A stretch of DNA of 10,296 nucleotides from Solirubrobacteraceae bacterium (GCA_030043235.1 JASHYF010000240.1:1-10296); one strand, 5' to 3'; positions 1 to 7,604 are shown, numbered from the stretch's first letter. Program-made: numbers and translations. Notes: generated by a model from the sequence alone, not told the origin.

Positions 1-938
1 TCCTCCGCGCCCACGAACCACGTGCGCAGGCCCCGCCAGCGCTCGAACAGCTCGGCCTGGCGAAGCGCGCGCTGCTCATCGACGGACATGCCTCCCGGCA
101 GCGCCACGAACTCCTCCGCCGCGACGATCCGCCCGACGAGCTGCCCGGAGCCGGCCTCCTCGATCCGCTCCAGCAGCGCGAGTATCTCCGCCGAGTGCTG
201 CATGCGGCTCTTGCGAAAGCCCTGCAGGTGCTCGAGCAGCGCCCCCTTGCCGCGCTCGAACTCCTCCTCGTCGACCTGCTCGACCGTGCGCATGATCTCG
301 CCGAGCGAGCGCATGAACGCGAGCGCGCCCGCGTGCAGAGCCTCGACCTCCGCGAGCACGCGCTCGAACAGCTCTCGCAGCCGGGTTCCCGCCGGCTGCT
401 CGCGATCGAGCTCCCGGGCGAGTCGCGCTAGCGCGTCGCGGATCGAAGGCAGGCGCGCGGTGTCCAGCCGCCCGATCTCCTCGCCGAGGGCGTCGAGCCG
501 CGCGAGCAGCTCCTCGGTGATGCGGCCCGCCGGCGTGACGTCGTAGGTGTAGCGGTTGCGTCGCCACTCCGCAGCAGTGGCGGCGAGGCTGGCGTCATGG
601 TCGCGCTCGACGGCGCCCCAGCGGTCGAGCGCCGCCAGGCGCTCCTCAAGGCGATCCTCCTCGATGCTCAGCGCGTAGCGCTCGCGCAGGCGGTCTGCAA
701 GCTGAGCGGGGCGCAGCCGCAGGCCGAAGGCCTGGTGCTCGAGGTAGAGCACGCGCATGATGCGCCGGTAGGTCTCCGCCTCTTCGGCCGTCGCGTAGCT
801 GAGCACCGAGTGGGCACCGAAGCGCTCCGCGACAGGGGTGCCTGCGTCCGCGACGACAGCCTCGCCAGCGGCCGGCTCGACGACTCCCGCGAGCTCCAGC
901 CCGGCGCCGAGCAGCGCAGGCGAGAGCTCAGGTTGCAT
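1..938 (-). CDS. jetA: DUF2397/TIGR02677 protein, JetA-type Wadjet subunit (5' part; runs off window)
   Basis: The N-terminal 312 residues are visible; the family usually runs to about 500, so the C-terminal part lies beyond base 1. The TIGR02677 opening is clear: residues 46-63 (LSYATAEEAETYRRIMRV), then an FGLRLRPAQL block at 71-80, a winged-helix-like stretch at 101-140 containing LDRWGAVERDHD and an RNRYTYDVTPAGR end, and long helices rich in E/R/L from 141 on. DUF2397 proteins are the kleisin-like JetA component of one class of Wadjet (JetABCD) systems, SMC-family complexes that recognise and cleave small circular plasmids. The ATG at 938-936 lies inside the end of the upstream sigma-like gene (11-nt overlap), which points to translational coupling. 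The first 45 or so residues are an extension before the conserved start. The family is recognised by motif, not by search; jetB, jetC and jetD are expected downstream but not visible. Confidence 0.85.
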   Translation of the reverse strand, partial: MQPELSPALLGAGLELAGVVEPAAGEAVVADAGTPVAERFGAHSVLSYATAEEAETYRRIMRVLYLEHQAFGLRLRPAQLADRLRERYALSIEEDRLEERLAALDRWGAVERDHDASLAATAAEWRRNRYTYDVTPAGRITEELLARLDALGEEIGRLDTARLPSIRDALARLARELDREQPAGTRLRELFERVLAEVEALHAGALAFMRSLGEIMRTVEQVDEEEFERGKGALLEHLQGFRKSRMQHSAEILALLERIEEAGSGQLVGRIVAAEEFVALPGGMSVDEQRALRQAELFERWRGLRTWFVGAE

Positions 939-1386
939 GGTCGCTTCGCTCGCGATCGTGGAGGGGCTCTGCCTGCACAAGCCCGGACAGGCGCAGATCG
1001 AGCAGCACATGCCGCGGCGGAGCGCCGCGCGCGAGCGCGTCGGCGACATCGCGAGCGGTGGTGGGCAGCTCGATGTGGGTCTCGGCGAGCGCCATGATCT
1101 CCTGCTGTTCGGCGACGCTGAGTCGGTGCGCGGCGGGATGGCGGCCGCGATGGCGCTCGACTGAAGGCACGTGGCCGCGCTCCACCGCCGTGTCGAGCAC
1201 CTTTCCGCCGAGGCGGAGCAGCCAGCTGACCGCCTCGTCTCCTGTGGGCGCCGACTCCCATCGGAGGCGCGCCGTGGCGAGCGTCTCGGTGGTGAGGTCG
1301 TAAGCAAGCGCGGGGTAGCGGACGCTGCGCAGGAAGACGGTGAGGAGCGATGTGAACCAGCGCTCGGCGAACAGTTCGAACTCCAT
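928..1386 (-). CDS. sigma-70 region 2-like protein lacking region 4, coupled to jetA
   Basis: A 152-aa product. Residues 2-70 follow the ECF sigma region 2 pattern: F-x-x-F-A-E-R-W at 3-10, a hydrophobic helix, YPALAYDLTTETLATA at 24-39 (the D-L-T-x-E-x-[FL] signature), and EAVSWLLRLGGKVLDTAVERG at 51-71 in place of the usual W-L-x-x-I-A-R-N-x-x-x-D. The C-terminal half (about 72-152) has no recognisable helix-turn-helix region 4, so it may not act as a normal sigma factor. Start choice: the frame stays open to an ATG at 1464, with another at 1413. Codons between 1464 and 1386 lose the G/C third-position bias and contain an AT-rich stretch, and the sigma-like domain begins right after the ATG at 1386. 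No convincing Shine-Dalgarno decides among them. The stop overlaps the jetA start. A regulator or accessory protein of the defence operon is an inference. Confidence 0.72.
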   Translation of the reverse strand: MEFELFAERWFTSLLTVFLRSVRYPALAYDLTTETLATARLRWESAPTGDEAVSWLLRLGGKVLDTAVERGHVPSVERHRGRHPAAHRLSVAEQQEIMALAETHIELPTTARDVADALARGAPPRHVLLDLRLSGLVQAEPLHDRERSDHAT

Positions 1387-1412
1387 AGGTGGCTGATTCG
1401 ACAAAACCCGCA

Positions 1413-1418
1413 TTATCT
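1413..1418 (-). promoter_or_regulatory. possible -10 element (GATAAT) ahead of the sigma-like/jetA genes
   Basis: On the minus strand GATAAT (5 of 6 matches to TATAAT) lies about 26 nt before the ATG at 1386, in a locally AT-rich island. No good -35 hexamer sits 16-18 bp upstream. If real, the sigma-like and jetA genes would have their own promoter apart from the 452-aa gene. The same bases encode part of the protein if translation starts at 1464. Confidence 0.3.
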
Positions 1419-1499
1419 TCTTCAAAGGATTGCGACGGGTCCGGACGGAACGAGGTCGAGGCATCGGTCAATCTCGCCCTCGCGGCTTGACTGGGGCCG

Positions 1500-2858
1500 T
1501 CAGCGTCGATTGCGGCGGCGAGCCTGCTTTGCCGCGGTGCGCTTGCTGCGGCTGGTGCTCGTCCGCCGGCGTCTTTGCGGCTGAGCTCGCTGGCGGGAGT
1601 CCTCGCGCGTGCCGGCCAGCCTCGCGTTGTACGCCGCGATCCACAGCTCAGCGGCCGCCGGATCGGTGGGGTCCACGCCCTCGGCGATCATCTGCATGGC
1701 GATCGACTTGCTCATGCCCCAGCGAGAAGGATCCCGGCACGCCGCGGCGCTTCCGCGGCGAAGGCGCTCGCAGGCTTCCGTGAGCGCGTCTACGCGGTCC
1801 CCTTCGAGCTTGCCCGCTCGATCGAGGAAGCCCATGAATGCGGAGAGGCAGTCGGGCAGCGTCTCGATCGCCTCCTCGTCCATCGTCATCTTGCGTGGCG
1901 CGCAGTCGAGCATGAACTCTTCGACGTGGGCCACCGTCCAGCGGGTCGGGTGTCCGTCGTGATAGTCGCGTTTCCAGTCGAGCAGCGCGCAGGAGATGAA
2001 CTCTCCGTGGCGCCAAACCGCGCTGTCGAGGCCGTGCTCATCCTGCACATAGCGCCCGTAGTCGCGGACCAGCTCGTCGAGCACGGCCTCCTCGGCGGCG
2101 TTTTCCCCGGAGGAAGGCCCGTCTTCATCTTCGTCTTCGTCCAACTCGGGGTAGGTCGTGACGTGGCCCAGGGCCTGCGCATCGCTGCTGATCGCGCGCG
2201 CGAGGATCGGCAGGCATACGCCCACCTCCAACGGCGCCGTGAGCTGCGCCTCGTTCATGCGCTCGACCACGGTACGAACACGCTCGGTCAGCGCTTGCTC
2301 GGTCGATCGCTCGGCTCGTTCGGTCAGCTGGGCGAGCGCTGCATCGAACTCGTCCGCCGGCCCCGTTCCGGTCAGCAGCGCATCGACCGCGATCGGCCCC
2401 TCCTCGCCGGTCGCGAGCATCAAGCACGCCGCCTGCGGCGCGCCGGCTCCCGGACGATCGAGGACGGCTACCCACGCTTCACCGGAGGGAATCTCACCGT
2501 TCCAGACCTCTCTCACCGTGAGCGTGCCGACGGCGCCGGCCGCCCCTTCCTCGCGCACGGGAAGTCCACGTGCCGCCCGCGACGCAGCGCGGGCGATCGT
2601 CTCACGGCCGAACGCGCTGAGCACCGCCAGGACACCGGCGGACGCCTCACAGCCGCGGTCCGCGAGTGTGTCGACGAGCATCTTCCCCAGCTCCGGGGGT
2701 ACGCACGGATCGTCGAAAGTGGCGAGCAGCGCGACCCCAATTCGCTCCAGCCCGACGACATCGCCGGCGATCTCCGGCTCCTCGAGCAGCTCATCGAGAC
2801 GCGCTCGTGTTGACGTTCGAATCGCGTCGAGCTCGTCCTCGGTGATCGTTGCCGACAT
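1500..2858 (-). CDS. conserved-looking protein of unknown function, acidic linker and basic tail
   Basis: A 452-aa product that I do not recognise. It starts with the ATG at 2858 (MSATITEDELDAIR); the frame is open further upstream to about 3542, but that part overlaps the opposite GGDEF/EAL gene and reads as non-coding. Visible layout: a helical N-terminal region (1-110), a mixed region with V-W-N-G-E-I-P-S-G-E-A-W-V-A-V at about 127-141, a long E/R-rich helix around 185-210, an acidic linker (PELDEDEDEDG, about 238-248), then a helical domain with RWTVAHVEEFMLDCAPRKM and DCLSAFMGFLDRAGKL, and a very basic tail of some 35 residues. The tail could bind nucleic acid or the ribosome. No signal peptide or membrane segment. 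It lies 113 bp upstream of the sigma-like gene on the same strand (35 bp if that gene starts at 1464), so an operon with the Wadjet genes is possible but not shown. Confidence 0.8.
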   Translation of the reverse strand: MSATITEDELDAIRTSTRARLDELLEEPEIAGDVVGLERIGVALLATFDDPCVPPELGKMLVDTLADRGCEASAGVLAVLSAFGRETIARAASRAARGLPVREEGAAGAVGTLTVREVWNGEIPSGEAWVAVLDRPGAGAPQAACLMLATGEEGPIAVDALLTGTGPADEFDAALAQLTERAERSTEQALTERVRTVVERMNEAQLTAPLEVGVCLPILARAISSDAQALGHVTTYPELDEDEDEDGPSSGENAAEEAVLDELVRDYGRYVQDEHGLDSAVWRHGEFISCALLDWKRDYHDGHPTRWTVAHVEEFMLDCAPRKMTMDEEAIETLPDCLSAFMGFLDRAGKLEGDRVDALTEACERLRRGSAAACRDPSRWGMSKSIAMQMIAEGVDPTDPAAAELWIAAYNARLAGTREDSRQRAQPQRRRRTSTSRSKRTAAKQARRRNRR

Positions 2859-2963
2859 GGCGGAACCGTAGAACCCGTCGCGGACGTGACTTGGCCGCCA
2901 GCCTTGAAACGTTCGCCGGCGAGTGAGCAGCTCTATTCGGCCTCGGTGCCCTCGTCGAGGATC

Positions 2964-3053
2964 GCGATCGCTGCATAGCCTCAGCCCACCGTCCCCTCGG
3001 GTCCTGGGCGCAAAGCAGGTCGGCGCGGGCCCGGGCACGGTGGCGATCGCTGC
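2964..3053. repeat. two direct copies of GCGATCGCTGC
   Basis: Identical 11-mers at 2964-2974 and 3043-3053, starting 79 bp apart. Each contains the palindrome GCGATCGC. They lie between divergent genes, so they could be operator half-sites, but GCGATCG-type words are frequent in this GC-rich sequence and chance is possible. Confidence 0.4.
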
Positions 3054-3091
3054 CCGTCCCAACCCAGATTGCAAGGCGGGATGCGGTGTCC

Positions 3092-3108
3092 GCTGCGGCG
3101 AACGCAGC
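3092..3108 (+). other. perfect 6-bp hairpin in the leader of the GGDEF/EAL gene
   Basis: GCTGCG (3092-3097), loop GCGAA, CGCAGC (3103-3108). No T tract follows. It sits 90 bp before the preferred start codon and could be a leader structure or chance. Confidence 0.3.
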
Positions 3109-3197
3109 TTCATGCTTGCCCGTGCGCTTACCGATACGTACTGGCCGGCTCGTTTGACCGCGCCGCGACCGCCTTGGGACCCGGATTCACCACGAAC

Positions 3198-5510
3198 ATG
3201 GAACACGCCGGACACTTGATGAGGCCTGACCGCCCAGCCGCCGACCCGGCCTGCCGCCTGCCGGTCGAGAGCTCGACGGACTTTCTGGCGCGCGTGGGTC
3301 CTGACGTGAGGTTCACGTATGTGTCCGCCGGCTGCGAGAGGCTCACGGGGTGGGCGGCTGAGGAGCTCGTCGGGCGAGATATGCACGAGCTCGCTCATCC
3401 CGATGATCTTGCGGATGCGCACGCTGCGCACGCGGCAGCGCTGTGTGCCACCGGGCCGAGCACCGCGGTGCTGCGGATGCGCTGCAAGGACGGGGGCTTT
3501 GTGTGGCTGGAATCGATCGCCCACTCGCTGCGTGACGAGCATGAGGCGATCTCAGAGTTCCAGGTGGTGTTCCGCGACGCCAGCGCCCGTGTGCGCGCCG
3601 AGCAGCAGCTCGCCCAGCACGCCCGTCAGCACGGCGCCGTCGCGCGTCTCGGGCAGGTGGCGCTGCGCGAGCAGGACCTGTCGACGCTCGTCGAGGAGGT
3701 CGTGGCAACGGTCGCGAGCACCCTCGCGGTGCAGCTCTGCGGCGTGCTCAGGCTGCGCGAGGACGATGACCTGCTGGACATCCTCGCCCACGCGGGCGAC
3801 TGGGCTGGCGAGACCATCGGCCTGCCCGCCGGGACGGGCACGCAGGCCGGCTACGCGCTCGCCACGGGCGAGCCGGTGATCGCCGAGGATCTTCGCAGCG
3901 AGAGGCGCTTCGATGCCAGCAACCTGCTCAGCGAAGGCATGCTCAGCGGCATGGACGTGATCATCGCGCGCCACGAGCGACCGTTCGGCGTGCTCTCGGC
4001 CCACGCAACGCAGCCCCGGCGCTTCAACGTCGACGACGTGAACTTCCTGGTTGCGGTCGCCAACCTGCTCTCCGCGGCGGTCGAGCATCACCGCAAAGAG
4101 GAGCTCACCCGGCACGCTTCCCTGCACGATCCGCTGACCGGACTGCCGAACCGCACGCTGGCGCTCGATCGCCTCGATCGCGCGCTCGCCAGGCGCCGGC
4201 GCGAAGGGATCGACGTGGCGATGCTGCTCCTCGACCTCGACCGCTTCAAGCTCATCAACGAGTCGCTCGGTCACGCGACCGGCGATGAGCTGCTGGTCGT
4301 TCTGGCCTCCCGGCTGGCCGACGCGGTGCGCTCCAGCGACACGATCGCGCGCCTGGGCGGCGACGAGTTCGTCGTCGTCTGTGAGCGCGCCGGCGGGGTG
4401 CGAGAGGTCGTGGCGCTGGCCGAGCGCATCGCCGGAGTCGTGAGCCGGCCGTATGTGCTGGACGGCGACGAGCATGTCCTGACGGCGAGCGTCGGCATCG
4501 CCGTCGCCGACGGCAGCGAGGACACCGCCGCGTCGCTGCTGCGCGACGCCGACGCGGCGATGTATCGCGCCAAGCATCGCGGACCGGGCCGCTTCGAGCT
4601 GTTCGATCCGGCGGTGCGCTCCCAGGTCCTCGCCAGGCTGAGGACCGAGACGGAGCTGCGATATGCGATCGACCACGCTCAACTGCTTGTCCACTACCAG
4701 CCGATCCTCGACGTCGCCAGCGGCCGCCCGGTGGCGACCGAGGCTCTCGTTCGCTGGCAGCACCCGCACCACGGCCTGATCCCCCCGCTGGAGTTCATCT
4801 CGATCGCCGAGGAGACGGGCCTCATCCTCGAGCTCGGGCGCTACGTGCTCGAGCAGGCCTGCGAGCAGTGCGCGGCGTGGCAGCGGCGCTTCGGCGTTCC
4901 GCTGCAGATGTTCGTCAACGTCTCGGGCTGTCAGATCGCCAACCCGCGGTTCGCCGTGGAGGTCGCCGAGCTCGCGCGACGCAGTGGTCTGCTGCCGGGG
5001 ACGCTCGCGATCGAGGTCACCGAGAGCGTCCTGATCGACGAGCGTGGCTCGATGACGGTGCTCGAGACTCTGCACACGCACGGCCTGCGGCTGCTGCTCG
5101 ACGACTTCGGCACGGGCTACTCCTCGCTGAGCTATCTCAGGCGCTTCCCGCTGGACGGCGTGAAGGTCGATCGCTCGTTCATCGACGGTCTCGACGGCAG
5201 CCCGAAGGACGTGGCGATCATGAAAGCGATCGTCGAGATGTGCCGCGTTCTCGGCCTCGCGGTGGTTGCCGAGGGCGTCGAGTCCGAGACCCAGCTCGAG
5301 CAGCTGGGTCAGCTCGGCTGCGAGAACGTGCAGGGCTACCTCATGTGCCGCCCGATGCTCGGCGCCGTGGTCAGCGAGTTTCTCGAGCAGCGCCTCGCCG
5401 AGGGCCCAGCGCCGCCGGCGCGGACGCGCAGCAGCGCCGCCGCTCCAGGCCGCCCAGCATTGCGCGCCGACGCACGCCTGCGCGCATCACGAGACGCGTC
5501 TCGCACATGA
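3198..5510 (+). CDS. PAS-GAF-GGDEF-EAL c-di-GMP turnover protein
   Basis: A 770-aa cytoplasmic signalling protein; no membrane segment seen. Order: PAS about 26-132 (FTYVSAGCERLTGW, HPDDL), GAF about 150-300, GGDEF about 305-470, EAL about 485-730, then a low-complexity Ala/Arg tail. The cyclase domain has DPLTGLPNR (311-319) and an intact GGDEF (387-391), with the inhibitory I-site RSSD (378-381) exactly five residues before it. The phosphodiesterase domain keeps EALVRW (515-520), NVSG, EVTES, DDFGTG (635-640), the KVD lysine, AEGVE and QGY, so the residues used for metal binding and catalysis are present. By family knowledge it may make c-di-GMP from GTP and degrade it to pGpG, under control of the PAS/GAF sensors. 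Start is uncertain: ATGs at 3069, 3198 and 3219 share the frame, and 3198 or 3219 places the PAS domain near the N-terminus. Confidence 0.95.
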   Translation: MEHAGHLMRPDRPAADPACRLPVESSTDFLARVGPDVRFTYVSAGCERLTGWAAEELVGRDMHELAHPDDLADAHAAHAAALCATGPSTAVLRMRCKDGGFVWLESIAHSLRDEHEAISEFQVVFRDASARVRAEQQLAQHARQHGAVARLGQVALREQDLSTLVEEVVATVASTLAVQLCGVLRLREDDDLLDILAHAGDWAGETIGLPAGTGTQAGYALATGEPVIAEDLRSERRFDASNLLSEGMLSGMDVIIARHERPFGVLSAHATQPRRFNVDDVNFLVAVANLLSAAVEHHRKEELTRHASLHDPLTGLPNRTLALDRLDRALARRRREGIDVAMLLLDLDRFKLINESLGHATGDELLVVLASRLADAVRSSDTIARLGGDEFVVVCERAGGVREVVALAERIAGVVSRPYVLDGDEHVLTASVGIAVADGSEDTAASLLRDADAAMYRAKHRGPGRFELFDPAVRSQVLARLRTETELRYAIDHAQLLVHYQPILDVASGRPVATEALVRWQHPHHGLIPPLEFISIAEETGLILELGRYVLEQACEQCAAWQRRFGVPLQMFVNVSGCQIANPRFAVEVAELARRSGLLPGTLAIEVTESVLIDERGSMTVLETLHTHGLRLLLDDFGTGYSSLSYLRRFPLDGVKVDRSFIDGLDGSPKDVAIMKAIVEMCRVLGLAVVAEGVESETQLEQLGQLGCENVQGYLMCRPMLGAVVSEFLEQRLAEGPAPPARTRSSAAAPGRPALRADARLRASRDASRT

Positions 5511-5534
5511 CACGGGCGTCATCTGCCCGGGTGT
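5510..5534 (+). terminator. possible hairpin after the GGDEF/EAL stop
   Basis: ACACGGGC pairs with GCCCG..TGT around a 7-nt loop (5518-5524), with a 2-nt bulge, starting at the last base of the TGA stop. There is no T tract, so termination activity is doubtful and the next gene could be cotranscribed. Confidence 0.3.
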
Positions 5535-5558
5535 GCTCCGCGGTGATTAGATGCGCGT

Positions 5559-7571
5559 ATGGGAGCGCAAGCGCCGGTCCTGCGGCTGCCGGGTGAGCTC
5601 ACCGCCCACTGGCTCGAAGAGGCGCTCGGCACCGGCCCGATACGGGGCCTGCGTGTCGAGCCGGTCGGCACCGGGCAGATGAGCGAGACCCGCCGCGTGC
5701 GCCTCGACTACGGCCCCGGCGCGAGCAGCGGGCCCGCGACGATCCTCCTGAAGACCGCCTCCGAGGACGAGAACAGCCGCGCGGCCGGCGTCGGGCTCGG
5801 CGTCTACGAACGCGAGGTCAGCTTCTACCGCGAGCTCGCGCCCCGCATCGGCGGCCCGCTGCCCGCCTGTCATCTCGCCGTCATCGACCCCGAGGAGGGA
5901 TGGTTCACGCTCGTGCTCGAGGACGTGGCCCCCGCCCTCCAGGGGGACCAGATCGCGGGCTGCAGCGTCGAGCAGGCGCGCCTGGCGATCCGTGAGCTGG
6001 CGAGGCTGCACGCGCCGGTGTTCGCCGACCCGCAGCTGGGGGCGACCGCCTGGCTGAACCGGGGCAGTCCGCTGGACCAGGCGCTGGTCACGCAGCTGCT
6101 GTCGGCCTTCCTGGAGCGCTTCGCGGGCCGCGTCTCGGCCGAGCACCAAGACGTCTGCCGGCGATTTGTCGCAAGCCTGGACGGGTGGGCCGCCGACCGG
6201 CGTCCGCCGCTCGGCCTCGTGCACGGCGACTACCGGCTGGACAACATGCTGTTCGGCTCGGACGACGCGCCCCGCGGGTTCGTCGCCGTCGACTGGCAGA
6301 CCGTCAGCTGGGGGCCGGTGATGACCGACGCGGCCTACTTCCTCGGCGGCTCGTTGTCGATCGAGAACCGCCGCGCGCACGAGCAGACACTCGTCCGCGA
6401 GTACCACGGCGCGCTCCACGCGCACGGCGTGCGCGGCTTCGCGTGGGCGGACTGCTGGCTCGAGTACCGCCGGCAGGCGTTCCTCGGAATCCTCATGACC
6501 GTCGCGCCCGCGATGATCGTGCAGCGCACCGAGCGCGGCGACGAGATGTTCCTCGCGGCGCTCGAGCGCTACGCGCAGCAGGTGCTCGACCTCGACGCGC
6601 TCGAGCTGCTCCCGCAGCCTGGCTCGGGACGCCCGCGAGCGTTGCGGCCGCAGCCGGCCGACGAGGCGCGACACGAGCCCGGGCCGGAGGAGCTCTGGAA
6701 CGAGAGCTGGTACTTCGACGCGATCTCCGGCGACCGTCGCATCGGGATGTACACGCGTCTCGGCCTCTATCCGAACCTCGGCGTGTCCTGGATCACGGCG
6801 TGCATCTGTGGCCCCGATCGCCCGACCCTCGCCGTCCTCGACTTCGCCGCGCCGCTGCCGGACGGCGAGCGGCTCACGGTCGATGCGCACCGCGTGCACG
6901 TAGAGCATGTCTGCGAATCCGGGCTCGAGCGCTTCCGCGTGCGCATGCGGGCGACCGGCGAGGCGCACGCCGACGCCTCGGCGCTGCTGCGAGGCGAGGC
7001 CGGCGACCCCGTCCCGCTGGGATTCGAGCTCTCGTGGGAGACGCTCGGCGAGCCCTACGCCTATCGCGTGGCCACCCGCTATGAGATCCCCTGCCGCGTG
7101 AGCGGCACCATCACCGTGGGCGAGGAGCGCATCGAGCTGCTCGGCGTGGGACAACGCGACCACTCCTGGGGCACCCGCGACTGGTGGTCGGCCGAGTGGA
7201 TGTGGTCGGCGGGGCACCTGAACGACGGAGCGCGCTTCCACGGCGTTGAGTTCCGCCTGCCGGGCGTCCCTCCGCTCGGCGTCGGCTACGTGCAGCCTGC
7301 CGATGGAGGCGTCCTCGAGCTCGACGGAGTGAGCGCGTCCGAGGAGGTTGCCCCCAACGGGCTGATCGACAGCGCGAGAATCGCCTACGGCGAGCTCGCC
7401 CTCGACGTGCAGCCGCTGGCCTTCGGGCCGCTGCGGCTGCAGGCGCCCGACGGGCGGATCTCACAGTTCCCGCGAGCCATGTGCCGCGTCGATGCCGGGG
7501 ACGGCCGGACGGGCGTCGCGTGGGTCGAGTGGAACCGCAACGTGTCGGCACGGTCGCCGTCGGCACGGTAG
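5559..7571 (+). CDS. APH-like kinase domain fused to a DUF7065/DUF7064-type lipocalin-like module
   Basis: A 670-aa product. Residues 1-350 are an aminoglycoside-phosphotransferase/choline-kinase-like domain: K65 in ILLKTA and E86 in YEREVSFYREL as likely ATP-site residues, LVLEDVAP, LARLHAP, the Brenner motif HGDYRLDN (222-229) and VDWQTVSWGP with D245 as likely metal ligand. All key kinase residues are present. Residues about 385-660 carry WNESWYFDAISGDRRIGMY and GQRDHSWGTRDWW (531-543) and end in a GVAWVEWNR block. This is typical of the DUF7065/DUF7064 pair, which I believe is related to the CrtC/AttH lipocalin-like fold; that link is from memory. The substrate is unknown; a small hydrophobic alcohol is a guess. 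The ATG at 5559 has no clear Shine-Dalgarno and follows a GATTAG box closely. The gene lies 48 bp after the GGDEF/EAL gene on the same strand. A TCGGCACGG word is repeated 15 bp apart just before the stop. Confidence 0.9.
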   Translation: MGAQAPVLRLPGELTAHWLEEALGTGPIRGLRVEPVGTGQMSETRRVRLDYGPGASSGPATILLKTASEDENSRAAGVGLGVYEREVSFYRELAPRIGGPLPACHLAVIDPEEGWFTLVLEDVAPALQGDQIAGCSVEQARLAIRELARLHAPVFADPQLGATAWLNRGSPLDQALVTQLLSAFLERFAGRVSAEHQDVCRRFVASLDGWAADRRPPLGLVHGDYRLDNMLFGSDDAPRGFVAVDWQTVSWGPVMTDAAYFLGGSLSIENRRAHEQTLVREYHGALHAHGVRGFAWADCWLEYRRQAFLGILMTVAPAMIVQRTERGDEMFLAALERYAQQVLDLDALELLPQPGSGRPRALRPQPADEARHEPGPEELWNESWYFDAISGDRRIGMYTRLGLYPNLGVSWITACICGPDRPTLAVLDFAAPLPDGERLTVDAHRVHVEHVCESGLERFRVRMRATGEAHADASALLRGEAGDPVPLGFELSWETLGEPYAYRVATRYEIPCRVSGTITVGEERIELLGVGQRDHSWGTRDWWSAEWMWSAGHLNDGARFHGVEFRLPGVPPLGVGYVQPADGGVLELDGVSASEEVAPNGLIDSARIAYGELALDVQPLAFGPLRLQAPDGRISQFPRAMCRVDAGDGRTGVAWVEWNRNVSARSPSAR

Positions 7572-7573
7572 CG

Positions 7574-7587
7574 GCCCGCTTCCGGGC
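7574..7587 (+). terminator. hairpin after the kinase-fusion stop
   Basis: GCCCG-CTTC-CGGGC, a perfect 5-bp stem with a 4-nt loop, beginning 3 nt after the TAG stop in a convergent spacer. No T tract follows, though GTGTTCTTC comes 11 nt later. Confidence 0.4.
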
Positions 7588-7604
7588 GGCGCCCGGGCGT
7601 GTTC

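Larger units (their letters stand above)
2859..3197. other. divergent intergenic region between the 452-aa gene and the GGDEF/EAL gene
   Basis: About 340 bp that must hold promoters for both flanking genes. I see no confident -35/-10 pair on either strand. It contains a two-copy GCGATCGCTGC repeat, a GCCCA/TGGGC inverted repeat (2984-2988 with 3005-3009) running directly into GCAAAGC, and a 6-bp hairpin at 3092-3108. The downstream frame is open from an ATG at 3069, so 3069-3197 could be coding, but its third-position G/C is lower than in the gene body. Confidence 0.5.

Noticed and set aside
1387..1464. N-terminal extension of the sigma-like protein from the ATG at 1464
   Set aside because: These codons lack the G/C third-position bias of the rest, include an AT-rich stretch with a -10-like box, and precede the domain; the later ATG is preferred, though not proven.
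1575..2813. Plus-strand open frame (412 codons) opposite the 452-aa gene
   Set aside because: Arg-rich with no motif; the minus frame has a better start, an acidic linker, a basic tail and more protein-like composition.
3006..3016. c-di-GMP-I (GEMM) riboswitch based on GGGCGCAAAGC
   Set aside because: Only one core block resembles the motif; the GAAA tetraloop hairpin and the downstream receptor half were not found, so it is kept only as a low-interest observation.
3552..5081. Long minus-strand open frame (509 codons) opposite the GGDEF/EAL gene
   Set aside because: It lies entirely against a gene with complete, conserved catalytic motifs and has no recognisable domain; it is a by-product of high GC content.
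5547..7241. Long minus-strand open frame (564 codons) opposite the kinase fusion
   Set aside because: Composition is Arg/Val/Glu/His-biased with no domain, and the plus strand has intact kinase and DUF7064-type motifs.
7552..7570. Short direct repeat TCGGCACGG at the end of the kinase-fusion gene
   Set aside because: Two 9-bp copies 15 bp apart are expected by chance or slippage in DNA this GC-rich; no sign of an att site or insertion.
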